Positions 24,650 through 35,093 of a DNA stretch of 64,000 nucleotides are shown here, in pieces (the first letter of the stretch is position 1; every line of letters begins with the position of its first letter). The stretch is from Argentina anserina. Its lineage: Eukaryota > Streptophyta > Magnoliopsida > Rosales > Rosaceae. A program made the translations under genes and the position numbers. The notes under the pieces are model-generated. The model saw only the letters and a list, made by a program, of their open reading frames with translations. It was not told the DNA's origin and searched no databases. The stretch is from the NCBI RefSeq assembly GCF_933775445.1, contig NC_065876.1, positions 21,824,001 through 21,888,000 of the forward strand, written 5' to 3'.

Positions 24650-25006
24650 TTCCTTGGGGGATTTTGGCTGTGATATGCGGTTAGGACCAGCTTTAATTTT
24701 CAAATGCATGTTGGTCGTGATAACAGCGGCGTGCCATGAGTTCAACCACCATTCAAAAATCCATTCTAAATGCCAACGTCTATCTTGGTATTGATAGTGG
24801 TGGTAGTCTTTGTGTCCATCTGCTGTACATACATCTATAATATACAATATAATTTTATAGGCAAAAGGAAGGACCACGTGAAATGTATGATGAGTGTGGA
24901 GTAAAAGTTTTGGCAGGAATTTGATTTCTCCGTAGTCTTTGTCCAAAACAAAAACGCGATGCAAGTCAATGACCTGTTTAGAGTGGAAGCCAGACCAAGT
25001 GATCAA
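24650..25006 (-). pseudogene. Unidentified open frame next to the foldback element
   Basis: About 119 codons stay open on the minus strand from 25006 down to the target site of the foldback transposon. A splice-acceptor-like 'gaaaattag' stands directly upstream and there is no ATG at the start. The peptide is rich in His, Tyr and Trp (VIDLHRVFVLDKDYGEIKFL; DYHHYQYQDRRWHLEWIFEW), which reads more like a protein than chance. I do not recognise the family. It could be an exon fragment of a lost gene. The frame continues into the transposon arm, which is not coding. Confidence 0.35.
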
Positions 25007-25229
25007 CTAATTTTCAGTATTTACATGACGTTGATACTGGGGAACAAGATTGCACATCAAGCAGACAAGTAGTTAGAAACAAAACGCCTGATTAGAGATT
25101 GAATAGAACGAGGTGATCATGTTGGTTGTCCATGTCCACGACGGCGTTTTCGTTGCCGGAAACTTAGAATATTGCAGAATTCTCTCTAGTCTTCCATACA
25201 CAATGCTTTGCTGCATTAGTAATATTTAA

Positions 25230-25498
25230 TTACAAATTTTGGTTCTCCAGAAGTGCATCAGTATATAATTGTTTGCAGTCAGTCCTCTGTTCGGACCTGT
25301 ACTTGGCCCATTCATCACCATTGACCTGCAATAGCAGGATAATTGTTCAAAAATCAGTCATCCGTTTTGCAACAAATGTCAGTAATTAATCATGAAATTC
25401 TTCTCACAAAAGGAAACGATACCAACTCACGATTTAGCTTGATAGCTTCATACAAACGTCTTTATTGCGCGGCATGACAAGTGCACCCGATAACTTTT
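25230..25498 (-). pseudogene. TNL copy 1, 3' piece (last exon and end of exon 4)
   Basis: Homologous to 58100-58430 of TNL copy 3. The last exon spans 25325-25230 with an intact acceptor (attgcag before GTCAATGG) and ends at TAA; it reads KYRSEQRTDCKQLYTDALLE. The end of exon 4 follows to the right and stops at 25498, where the LTR of the gypsy element begins. The gene continues at 35094. This is the 3' end of an NLR immune receptor gene broken by transposons. Confidence 0.75.
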
Positions 25499-26287
25499 TG
25501 TAGAAGAATCTGAAAACAAATAAGAGTGCACACAAGTGTACAAATAAAATGTATTTTATTGATAATTAAGCGTGGGGTTATAATCTTTGTGAAGTCATCT
25601 GATTCTATCTCCGTATGTAACTTGGCTCAATGGTGACATGTACTTGATCTTGAGAATTTGAGTTTGGATTTGGATTTGATGAAGAACAAACGATTTGGTA
25701 GCTTGACGATTCTTCGTGGACTTGAGTTTGGATTTGATGAAGAACGAGCGATTTGATAGCTTGATGATTTTTCGTGGACTTGGGAGACTTCGAGATTTCT
25801 CGAGAGTGATGTTGCTCAAGTAATTTTTCTCCCTTTTTCTCAAGTCCCCTTCTTTTCATGTTGGAATGAGTATTTATAGTGTCAAGACTTATATTTTATA
25901 GAATATTTTAATGACACTATAATAATAAATTTCTTTAATTGTATAATTAAATCAATATGTATTTTCTGATTAATTTAAAATTAGTTATTCTCATAACTAA
26001 ATTAAACAGTTTCAAATAATTGTTTTAATTATAACCGGTAAGGAATTTATTAATTTAATCAAATGTCTGATTACCATTTCGAATCGTCAATGACATTCAA
26101 TTTTATGATTTAAGTCAGAATCACGTAGCTTCGATTACGATTATCCGTTTATGTGCTGACACAAGTTTTATTCGGATTCACACTGACTTTATTGACTTTT
26201 GGGCCACGGGTGCAATTTTATTGGGTTCTTGGTCGATTTAATCATTTAATGAAGATGATTTACTTCATTAAATTTCATGTGTCTACA
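25499..26287 (-). repeat. 3' LTR of the Tat-like element
   Basis: A 789-bp LTR with inverted ends TGTAGA/TCTACA. It matches 34311-35093 along its whole length, with scattered substitutions and small indels. Confidence 0.85.
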
Positions 26288-26769
26288 AATGCCTTAACTT
26301 CAAGTCGTGCTGCAGACATGTCGTCGTCATGTGTTGAAAGCGCAGCTTGAAGTATGCACTTTGATTTGGAGAATTTGTAGAACTAACGAGGCTCCGCAAA
26401 TTTTTTAGTAATATTTACATCATATATTTTAATCAGATGAATTTAATTTTAAAAATCTTTTCATCTACCACGGAAAACATCAAACTATTTTCTGTCATTT
26501 GTTTTGTCTTTTTTTTTTCTTCTCTTTGTCTCTTTTCTATCAATGTTTCTCACTACCACCGAAAACATCTTTTACTTTAAGAATCTTAATGGCTTCTATA
26601 CTTTCCTTAATGCTATCTCGTGGCTTCTTTACCACTTTTTGTGGTGTCACAACTTTAAATTTCCTTTTTCTTGTTAGCTCTCATTTCTTTCTCTTTATCT
26701 CTCTTATCATGACTCGGTTACTTAACCTTGCTTTATTCAAGTGGAACAACAAATGGCTGGCTGAGGTTT

Positions 26770-26990
26770 TTAGAAACCATGACACATGAAGAAACCACTC
26801 AAGGAACCCATACGACGAGTCCTACGAATTATTATAGTTTTACGTGTGCTCCTCCCATCATGTGCTCGAACCAACCCATCATCTATCAGTGCAGTAGAAT
26901 GCCATCCTCCAGCAACAATATCCATCACAGTAAGACCAGAGGCCCCATTGACAAGAATCGGCTGTGTATCTCGGCTGTGTATCCCCTGTT
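26770..26990 (-). pseudogene. RCC1-repeat-like fragment inside the gypsy element
   Basis: The frame reads GLTVMDIVAGGWHSTALIDD, the core of an RCC1 repeat (typically ...DIAAGGWHSTALTDDGEVY). Plant proteins with this pattern include UVR8-like RCC1 proteins. Only one blade is present, and the frame then becomes basic (RSTRKTIIIRRTRRMGS). It follows an unidentified helical stretch ([20 protein letters not shown]) between it and the H+-ATPase piece. It looks like a captured host fragment. Confidence 0.5.
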
Positions 26991-27139
26991 CCAAGCTGTC
27001 CATATTCGTTGTTACCCCATGCCCATAAAGTGCCTCTAGCTCCTTCACAATCAGATCCTTCTCCAACTTTGCTGCTTGTTCCTCTACTTTCTTCAAATCA
27101 AACTCTTCAGTCCCATTATAGTTATCTCCAAGCTTATAA

Positions 27140-28047
27140 TATGGTCTCCAAGCCCTGCTGAGAGAGCTTGTGAGATCCAATAGCCATTGTCAGACAAGAC
27201 GGTAGGCATGGCAATAGGAATGCCTCCAATCAAGAATACAAGGAGATTGTCAATTCCATCACTGTACTTCCTGTACTGAATGTGATACACGACTATAATC
27301 TCAACCAACATTCCAATTGCAATGGAGCAGATACAGAAGTTTCCAATAGCAGTAAGAACCATCTGGAAATGTCCAACGTTGTTGGTGTTGTCCACAAGAT
27401 GAGCAGCCTTCCCGAAGAAAGTGTGCACACCAGTGGCAATGACAACCGCTTCAAATTCACCTTGTTTGCATGTTGAACCGAGAAAACTTCATCTCCTGGA
27501 TGCTTGGTCACTGGAAGCGATTCTCCGGTAAGAGCAGATTGATCAATCTTTAAAGGATCACCCTCAAGAAGATGAGCATCAGCTGGGACGATGTCACCCA
27601 ACTTGACGCTGATGATATCTCCCGGAACCAGAATGGCAGCCTCCTCTTTAGATCATTTTCCATCTCTAAGTACCTTAGTCTTGGGAGCAAGACCGGCCAT
27701 AAGTGCAGCAGCTGCATTTCCAGCATTGTTTTCTTCAATGAAACTGATTGTGGAGTTGATCACCAACAATCAAATAATACCCACAAAATCTTGCCAATCT
27801 GGGGGCTTCCCATCTCCATTAGCCAAAGAAATAGCCATAATAGCTGCAGCTTCCATGACCCATGATAGAGGGTTCCACATAAACCCAAGGAACTTGAGAA
27901 ATTTGCTCTCCTTCTTCTCTTCTAGCTTGTTGAGACCGAAAATCTCGAGCCTCTGGGCGCCTTCCGCGACGCTTAGACCTTCTCTGGAATATTTCAGCTG
28001 GGCAAACACTTCCTCAATGGGCTAATAGCCTTGTCCGTGCTCCCCAT
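27140..28047 (-). pseudogene. Plasma-membrane H+-ATPase (AHA-type) fragment, intron-free, captured in the gypsy element
   Basis: P3A-type proton pumps energise the plasma membrane. The minus strand gives, in order: [140 protein letters not shown]. That is the N-terminal region to just past transmembrane segment 4, about the first third. Family genes have many introns, but here the coding text is continuous, as in a copy made from mRNA. Some N-terminal residues are missing between the start and EEVFAQLK. There is a TGA for Trp in the 'DGKW' stretch and a one-base deletion after GDEVFS. It ends before the phosphorylated DKTGT motif, so it cannot pump. Confidence 0.9.
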
Positions 28048-28276
28048 CTTCTCCCCTCGAGTTTGTCAAACCTATACGGAGAACACGATGATGTCTATGT
28101 ATATATAACCAAGAAGAGACCTTGAGGCTCCTACTAGCACGGTTTGGTGGTACCAGTGAAGCTCTAGAATCCTTTTGGATTTTAAAGCATTGAATGAATA
28201 GAGGAGAAGAGGGCAGAGAGGGTAGTGACTCCTCTGGCTGAAGTGATGTTTGCTTTTCTCCTTTTGGTGATTACTC

Positions 28277-28384
28277 GGCTCCAGCTCGGCTCGGCTTAGC
28301 TCGGCTCGGCTTAGCTCGGCTCTAGCTCGGCTCCTGATCGGCTCGGCTCGGCTCCTGATCGGCTCGGCTCGACTCCTGCTCGGG
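28277..28384. repeat. GCTCGGCTC-type minisatellite
   Basis: About 100 bp of short units built from agctcggctc and ctcggctcggctcctgatcg. In one minus-strand frame it reads repeated RAELS/RAEPIRS. It lies inside the gypsy element between the H+-ATPase piece and the 116-bp array. Confidence 0.85.
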
Positions 28385-28440
28385 TATGCGATCCTGTTTT
28401 TTTTGTAGGATATTGATAAAAATTTGAGAGTCGCGGTTGA

Positions 28441-29067
28441 TCTAGCCATTTGACTGCTTTCAAAATACGTTGATTTCTGCCGGATTTGAAGAACGTAAAC
28501 GACTTAATCGCTTGACTGCTCTCATTTCATAGACTTGACAGCACTCAATAAAAACATTTTAGGGTTTACGCGTCATATTCACCACGGTGGTTTTCAGGAG
28601 TTTCAAGAACCTAAACGACCTAATCGCTTGACTGCTGTCAATTCATATATTTGATAACACTCAATAAAAGCGTTTTAGGCTTTACGCTTCACATTCACCA
28701 TATCGGCTTTCAAGAGTTTAAAGAATGCAAACGACTTAATCATTTGACTGCTGTCAATTCATAAACTTGACAACACTCAATAAAAGTGTTTTAGGCTTTA
28801 CGCATCACATTCACCATGATGGTTTTCAAGAGTTTGAAGAACGTAAACGACCTAATTGCTTGACTGATGTCAATTCATAGACTTGACAACACTCAATAAA
28901 AGCGTTTTAGGCTTTACGCATCACATTTACCATGGCGGCTTTCAAGAGTTTCGAGAACGTAAACGATCTAATGGCTTGACTGCACTCATTTCATAGACTT
29001 GACAACACTCAATAAAAGCGTTTTAGGCTTTACACATCACATTCAGCATGACGGCTTTCAGGAGTTT
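28441..29067. repeat. 116-bp tandem array in the gypsy element
   Basis: Units start at 28505, 28621, 28737, 28853 and 28969, exactly 116 bp apart each time, with a diverged partial unit from 28441 and a partial last unit to about 29067. Each holds 'cttgactgctgtcaattcat', 'cactcaataaaagcgtttta' and 'caccatgatggttttcaaga'. The even spacing with base changes but no indels suggests a young or gene-converted array. Confidence 0.9.
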
Positions 29068-29685
29068 CACGGACGGGACAATCACTATCCTCGACAATGT
29101 TGAAGATGAGCAACATAATGGCACCACCTTAACTATATATCCCTCTCTCACTGGGCCATTTGCCTTTAAAGCTCTATTCTATGGCAGCTCAACTCCCGTC
29201 TTGCAGTGGACTTACGCAGTGAATCGCCGGGTAGCCAACTTCCAATCGCCTAAGTCAGGCAACGAGGGGCTAAGTTCAGACGTTTTTGATGTTGAAGCAT
29301 GTACATCGTGACAAAGATGCTCATACGGTGTCATACAAGCTTCTCAACGACTCTATATCCAACAACTATGTGTGATGGGGTGCGTTTCGAACTATCGGCG
29401 GGTTTACCTATGCAGAGTGTATCAGTGAAATAAGAATTTGGTTTATCATTTGACTGAAAAACCCTTATTTTTATTTTAATGTGACTAAACTTTAAGATTG
29501 TTATTCTCAAGCTGCCTACGTATCCTTCTAAAGAATGAATCAAGTCATCACGTAGTTCAATGATTTTTTTTTGGTGCCTTGTGCAGTTTAAGCTCATGCG
29601 TGGAGCATTTTTTGTTTTGTTTTTGTTCTTTTTTTTGTCTTATGCAGTTTAGGCTCGTACAGACTTGGAGCATACTTTGACATTT

Positions 29686-30140
29686 TCAAGCATGGTACTT
29701 CTTCAAGAATTTGCCGTTAATGGGACCGATTCTCAAACCATCTTCCGCCATAATTTTGTAAGCTTCATTGGTGTATACTTCTCTGATGACGTAAGGACCA
29801 TCCGACTCTGACTTGAATTTGGGGCCAGTCTTGTGCGTTATAATGATGGGTCTTCGAACAACAAGAACTAAATCATCAACTTGAAATGATCGTGGTCGAA
29901 CACCTTTGTTGAAGGCATGTGACATCCGAGCTTGGTAGCATTCTAGGTGTTGTTGTGCATCAAACCTCTTCTCGTCCAAAGCTTCTAACTCTTGAAGGCG
30001 CAACTTGACATTTTCCTCGTTTACGAGACCTTCTTGCAAAGCGATTCTCAATGACGAAATTTTTTTCTCTAATGGTAACACAGCTTCGACACCATAGACG
30101 AGAGAATAAGGTGTAGCATTTGTGGCTTGCCCCCCGTCTT
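29686..30140 (-). pseudogene. Integrase C-terminal region of the gypsy element
   Basis: The frame opens ...ATNATPYSLVYGVEAVLP and continues with LDEKRFDAQQHLECYQARMS, AFNKGVRPRSFQVDDLVLVV and FKSESDGPYVIREVY. These are the C-terminal integrase signatures of Tat/Athila-type Ty3/gypsy elements, just after the catalytic core. The core itself (the DDE region) is absent. A TAA stands directly upstream of LEDGGQATNATPYS, where two distant parts of the polyprotein are joined. Confidence 0.8.
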
Positions 30141-30144
30141 CAAG

Positions 30145-31968
30145 TTATGGAGGAGCTTCGTCTACTTCAATTTTAAAATCTTCATGATCGTTTTCCTCTA
30201 CGACATATGCTTCTGTCACCATGATATGATAAGAGGTTTGGACAATGTTATCCTTATCGCCATTACCGAGGTTGCTATCTCCCTTTTGACCAATGAATAT
30301 GATGGTATGTTGCTTCACTTTGAGTTGATCCGTGGAATCCACTTCCAACACATAATGCCTTCTCACGCGCGACGCGATAAGACTTCTGATTTTTTTGCTC
30401 TCCGCTTGACTACAAGTCGTTTTCCTCTTGCTTATTTGTCGTTCCTTAAGTGCTTGGATCATTTCCAATGTAGGCTTTCGCGGAATGAGGTTTGACTTTT
30501 TCTTATCTTTGTCTGAACTTGACATCCTTTTAAATACGGAAGGCCGAGTGGTTGCACTACCGATGCGATTGAAGACTGAACCTCTACTTGGTGTCATGTT
30601 CACACGGTCAAAAACGACACCCTTGTGATTGATCCTTCAATACGTTCAGATGTTGCTTTTCGAGAACCTGGATGAATGCGATCGAACGACAAAATGCGAG
30701 GGGTTGACTGAACTTCTTGACTCTTCTCTTCAACTACCTCGACACTGATATGTTGCACATTGGCTCACTCCGCCTTTCATTCTGAAATTATAATTAGCTT
30801 GCTTGAAGTGAAACCGAGACCAACTTTAGAAGAATCAATTGTTGCCCCTTGCTCTCTTAACTTATTTTGTGGCTCATCGAGCTCATGCGCCATCTTTGTT
30901 GTAGCTTGGTCGTCATTTTTGCTTGATGAACTAAAGTCGTATCCAGCCTTTTCTAACAGCTTGTATGCGTTAGGATCGAACCCTTCACTTGTCCTTTTCT
31001 TGGGCAGCAATCCATGTTCCGTCTTACCTTGAATTGGTTTGACAAACTCCTTGAGTAGCTGCTTTGTATGATTTCGGTTGCTCACCTATATTAATGGCAA
31101 TGTTGATTCCTCCCTCAACAATTTCACATCATCCTCTGCTAATTTTCGTGGACACTCTTGTGACTTTGTCCCCACAAATGGAGACTCCCCCTCCCTTCGT
31201 CTAGACTTCAGAACATAGCGAAGGACCAGAAATGCATGGCTGACTTTTCTTTTTGCAGACGATGTTGCCGCTTCAAATGAGACTTTTTGCAACATTTCAC
31301 CATGAAGCTCAATGTCTTTTGATTTGGCATTATTCTCCTTAACTTTAACGGCTTTCCCCGTAGATGGTACTCTGACTGAAAGGACTTCTTTCATTGACTC
31401 CTCGTCTGTGTAGAATTTAGAATCCGTATAGTATGATTCAGTTTCTGTGAATGGTTTGGTATCTCCTACCACAATTTTCACACCTCCGTAATTGAACTTG
31501 AAGCACTGGTGTAAAATGGATGGAACAATGCCATTTTCATGTACCCATGGTCGTCCCAACAACAAGTTGTACGATGTCTTTGCATCGTTGATATGGAACA
31601 AGGGTGTTTGATTTTAGCTCTCCGATGTCCATGTCTAGTCTGATCATCCCTATCGCTCTTTGTCCTCCTTGGTTGAAACCTTTGATCATGAGCCGACTCC
31701 TTGATAACTCATTAATGTTAATGTCGAGTTGAGACATGGTTGACTTGGGCATGATATTTACTACTGACCCTCCGTCTATGAGCATGCGATTCAACTTCCA
31801 TTCTCGCATGTATCCTGCCACAAAAAGAGGCCGATTATGTGGCTTAGAGCCCAATTGAAGGTCATCATCTGTGAAGTGAATGTCATCACAATATGCATCA
31901 CATGCGCCACATTCCTTCATGCTTGTGGAGTATTTTCCTACGTCAATGAGAACTCCACAAGTGCGCAT
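30145..31968 (-). pseudogene. Protease-like region and linker of the gypsy element
   Basis: From 31968 down: GSKPHNRPLFVAGYMREWKL and NRMLIDGGSVVNIMPKSTM, a retropepsin-like segment with D-G-G where D-S/T-G is usual, then TSYNLLLGRPWVHENGIVPS, the conserved end of the protease domain. The polyprotein linker follows (about 31085-30145) and ends KIEVDEAPP, a stretch that in intact relatives leads into the RT. The frame is broken near 31600 and 30610-30780. Confidence 0.7.
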
Positions 31969-32437
31969 TTCGGTTATTTTGGCAATTGCATCAAGTCAAA
32001 GAGGCTAAGTTGTAAAGGTAGACTCTCCAATTGTTTAACACTTGACTTGCACCTGTTTCTCTTACTTTAGACTTTTCGTCTTCTTTGTAGCTAACTTCAC
32101 AACTTCTGGCCATTTAAGTGACCTTGGGTTGTTTTATAGGCAAGTGTTCTATTGACAAGTTCCGGCGAAGATGCTTCCATAAATATGGAACGACTTTCGT
32201 CTCAAAACGTCCTCGTCCATTTTCCTCCCGTCTTGGAGGTGATTTCTTATGACTTGGTTGGGCAATCGGTGAATTTGACATCATACCTTTTCGAGTTCTT
32301 CTCCGGGTGACCAATATCTCATCCTTCATCATCGGCATTAGAGGCAACTTGGAGGATAGGCGTGGAAACATGACATTCTTTAACTTCTTTGGTTTTCTTA
32401 TATTCGCGCACCTCCTTCGTGAAATGGGATGGTGCTT

Positions 32438-34236
32438 TTATTGTGTGAAAATGGAGTGGAACTGGCTCGAACGACCCAAATTTACGGCAGTGCAATTGAC
32501 TTCAACAACGTCGTCAACGTCCAGCTCAATCCTCCTTTGCTTGGCGAAATTCATTATCAAATCATTGAGAACAAAGCACTTCTCTATAGGGTGACTAACG
32601 AGGCGATGATATTTGCAATACTTCGGATCGTTGACTCGATGCATTTCTTCTAGACGCTTGCACTCTGAAAGATCTATTATCTTGTTTTCGAGCAGATCCT
32701 CTAATATGCCTGCCACATCAGAGTCTCGGAACGGGTACGTCTTTCCCTCCATCTCCTTCAACGTGCGTTTACTCCTATCGTAGGTTCGAGGAGGTTCCAC
32801 CTTATTGAACTCCTTCTTATCCCGCGTAGAAATCTTAAACGGTGCAGTATTGATGACCATTGATTCTTTAGAAGGCTTCTTCACAACCTCGTCAAATCTG
32901 CTTCCGAAGACTTTATGTTTTCGTTGGTCAACCATGAACTCATTCTTTCCTTTATGACTTGCCAAGCTTAGGTCCATGTCATAGGCTCGAGTAGCCAACT
33001 CTTCGAAAGAACGAGGCTTGATTCCTTGCGAGATGTATAGCAAATCAAAGTGCATGCCTTGGATGCACATTTCAACGGCCGACACCTCTAATAGTCGGTC
33101 CTTGCAATCAAGGCTAAGTAAGCGCCATCTATTGATGTAGTCGACCGTGGGTTCATCATTTTGTTGCTTCGTGCTAGTTAGCTCCATCATGCTCACCGTC
33201 CACCTTGTACTATAGAATCGATTAAGGAACTTGGGCTCCATTTGGTCCCAACTGTCAACATACTCTGGCTCTAAGTCTATATACCAGTCAAATGAATTTT
33301 CCTTCAACGAGCGAACAAACTATTTGACAAGGTGATCGCCTTCTGTCCCGGCGTTACTGAAAGTCTCCACAAAGTAGGTGACGTGTTGCTTTGGGTTCCC
33401 TTTACCTTCAAATTGTTGGAACTTTGGTGGCCGATACCCCAGCGGCATCCGTAAGCTGTCGATTCTCTTAGTGTAAGGTTTGGAGTAAGTGAGGGAGTCA
33501 CGAGAAGGACCTCCATATTGAGCCCGAATTAAGTTGGTGATGATGTCTTGAATTGCTGGAGCGATCAGGAACCAAGCGAGTCACCATCGTTCTTGGACGT
33601 TTCTCCCTTTTCATTTACTTTGCTCCTGCCAGGCGACCTTTTGGTGAAGTTCTCATCATCGTGATCTTCCAACTTGCTATAAAGTTCAGCGATTTACATG
33701 TCCTTTTCTTCAACCATTCGAGTGAGCTTTTCAACCATCTCTAACAGATTGGAGAGTTGCTCCTCGATTGTGGATGTCCCCGTCACCAAGACATATGCAT
33801 TGTCAGAAGAGGATTCATGTGTCATAAAATGAAAATTATCGCCATCTTCTTTGAGACTTCCATGGTATAATGTCGTGCTTGATTCGTCATCAGAGAAAAC
33901 GTATTCCAGGATAGGGCCATCACCATGAACAAATAGAGGAGATTGCTCCTTTGGCTCATTCTCTTTTGACGTTTGGTTTTTCCCACTCTCAAAGGCATGC
34001 TCTATTGCTCCCAAGCTCTCCAAGGTGATGTCTGGTTGACGAGGCTTACTAGCAAATGCCATAAATGTCGTGGGTTGAGCTCTAGCCACGCTCCGGGTGA
34101 CAAGGGTAATCAATTCACTTTTTGATTTGGAGAATGTTTGTTTCGATTTCTTGACCGGCTCGGCCTCTCCGCTTAACATCATGGTTGTGGATTTGGATTT
34201 CGTCGATAGAACGGCTTGGTTGTTCTTGGAAGCCAT
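32438..34236 (-). pseudogene. gag region of the gypsy element
   Basis: The likely gag start is MASKNNQAVLSTKSKS at 34236, 74 bp inside the LTR. After broken frames near 33.5-33.7 kb, the core gag domain is open from 33307: ENSFDWYIDLEPEYVDSWDQ, KFLNRFYSTRWTVSMMEL, DEPTVDYINRWRLLSLDCKD. A knuckle-like CKYHRLVSHPIEKCFVL lies near residue 235 of that frame. This is the retrotransposon gag family found in Tat-type elements. Confidence 0.75.
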
Positions 34237-34310
34237 CGCACAAACGAATTTGAAGATTTCTTTAGAGAAGGAGATGAGAGGCCAAAAATGTCCCACTGGG
34301 CGTGCCAATT

Positions 34311-35093
34311 TGTAGAACGAGAATCTGAAAACAAATTAGAGTGCAGAAACGTGTACAAATAAAATGTAATTTATTGATAATCAAGCGCGGGGTTACAATC
34401 TTTGTGAACTCCTCCGATTCTATCTATGTATGTAACTTGGCTCAAAGGTGACATGCACTTGATCTTCAGAATTTGAGTTTTCGATTTGGATTTGATGAAG
34501 AACGAGCGATTTGGTAGCTTGACGATTCTTCATGGACTTGAGTTTGGATTTGGATTTGATGAAGAACGAACAATTTGGTAGCTTGATGATTCTTCGTAGA
34601 CTTGGGAGACTTCGGGATTTCTCGAGAGTGATGTTGCTCAAGTGATTTTTTCCCTTCTACTCAAGTCTACTTTTCTTCATGTTGGAATGAGTATTTATAG
34701 TATCAATACTTATATTTTATAGAATATTTTAATGACAATATAATAATAAATTTCTTTAATTGTATAATTAAATCAATATGTATTTTCTGATTAATTTAAA
34801 ATTAGTTATTCTCATAACTAAATTAAATAGTTTCAAATAATTGATTTAATTATAACCGTTAAAGAATTTATTAATTTAATCAAATTTTCGATTACCATTT
34901 CAAGTCATTAATGACATTTAATTTTACGATTTAAGCCGAAATCACGTAGCTTCGATTACGATTATCTGTTTATGTGCTGACACGAGTTTTAACTTTATTG
35001 ATTTTTAGGCCACGTGTGCAATTTTATCGGGTTCTTGGTCAATTTAATTATTTAATAAAAATAATTTACTTTATTAAATTTCATGTGTATATA
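34311..35093 (-). repeat. 5' LTR of the Tat-like element
   Basis: A 783-bp LTR whose outer end reads gtatata where the other LTR has tctaca. It abuts TNL copy 1 sequence at 35094 (cttttta agaacacctta), so the target site is exact. Confidence 0.85.

Larger units (their letters stand above)
25499..35093 (-). mobile_element. Tat-like Ty3/gypsy element, internally deleted, with captured host sequence
   Basis: The LTRs are 25499-26287 and 34311-35093, beginning tgtagaa on the plus strand. The target duplication is ctttt (25494-25498 and 35094-35098), within the C-terminal region of TNL copy 1. In minus-strand order: 5' LTR, a tggcacgcccagtggg primer-binding region (34293-34308), gag, protease-like region, linker, a jump straight to the integrase C-terminus, host-derived segments, 3' LTR. 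RT, RNase H and the integrase core are missing, so it could move only with help. Frames are broken by several stops. Confidence 0.85.

Noticed and set aside
26770..28047. A functional host H+-ATPase gene
   Set aside because: It stops before the phosphorylation motif, has a stop codon and a frameshift, lacks introns and lies between LTRs.
28072..28449. Minus-strand 125-codon frame with RAELSRAEL repeats as a gene
   Set aside because: The repeats come from a minisatellite inside the retroelement; the flanking peptide has no known domain.
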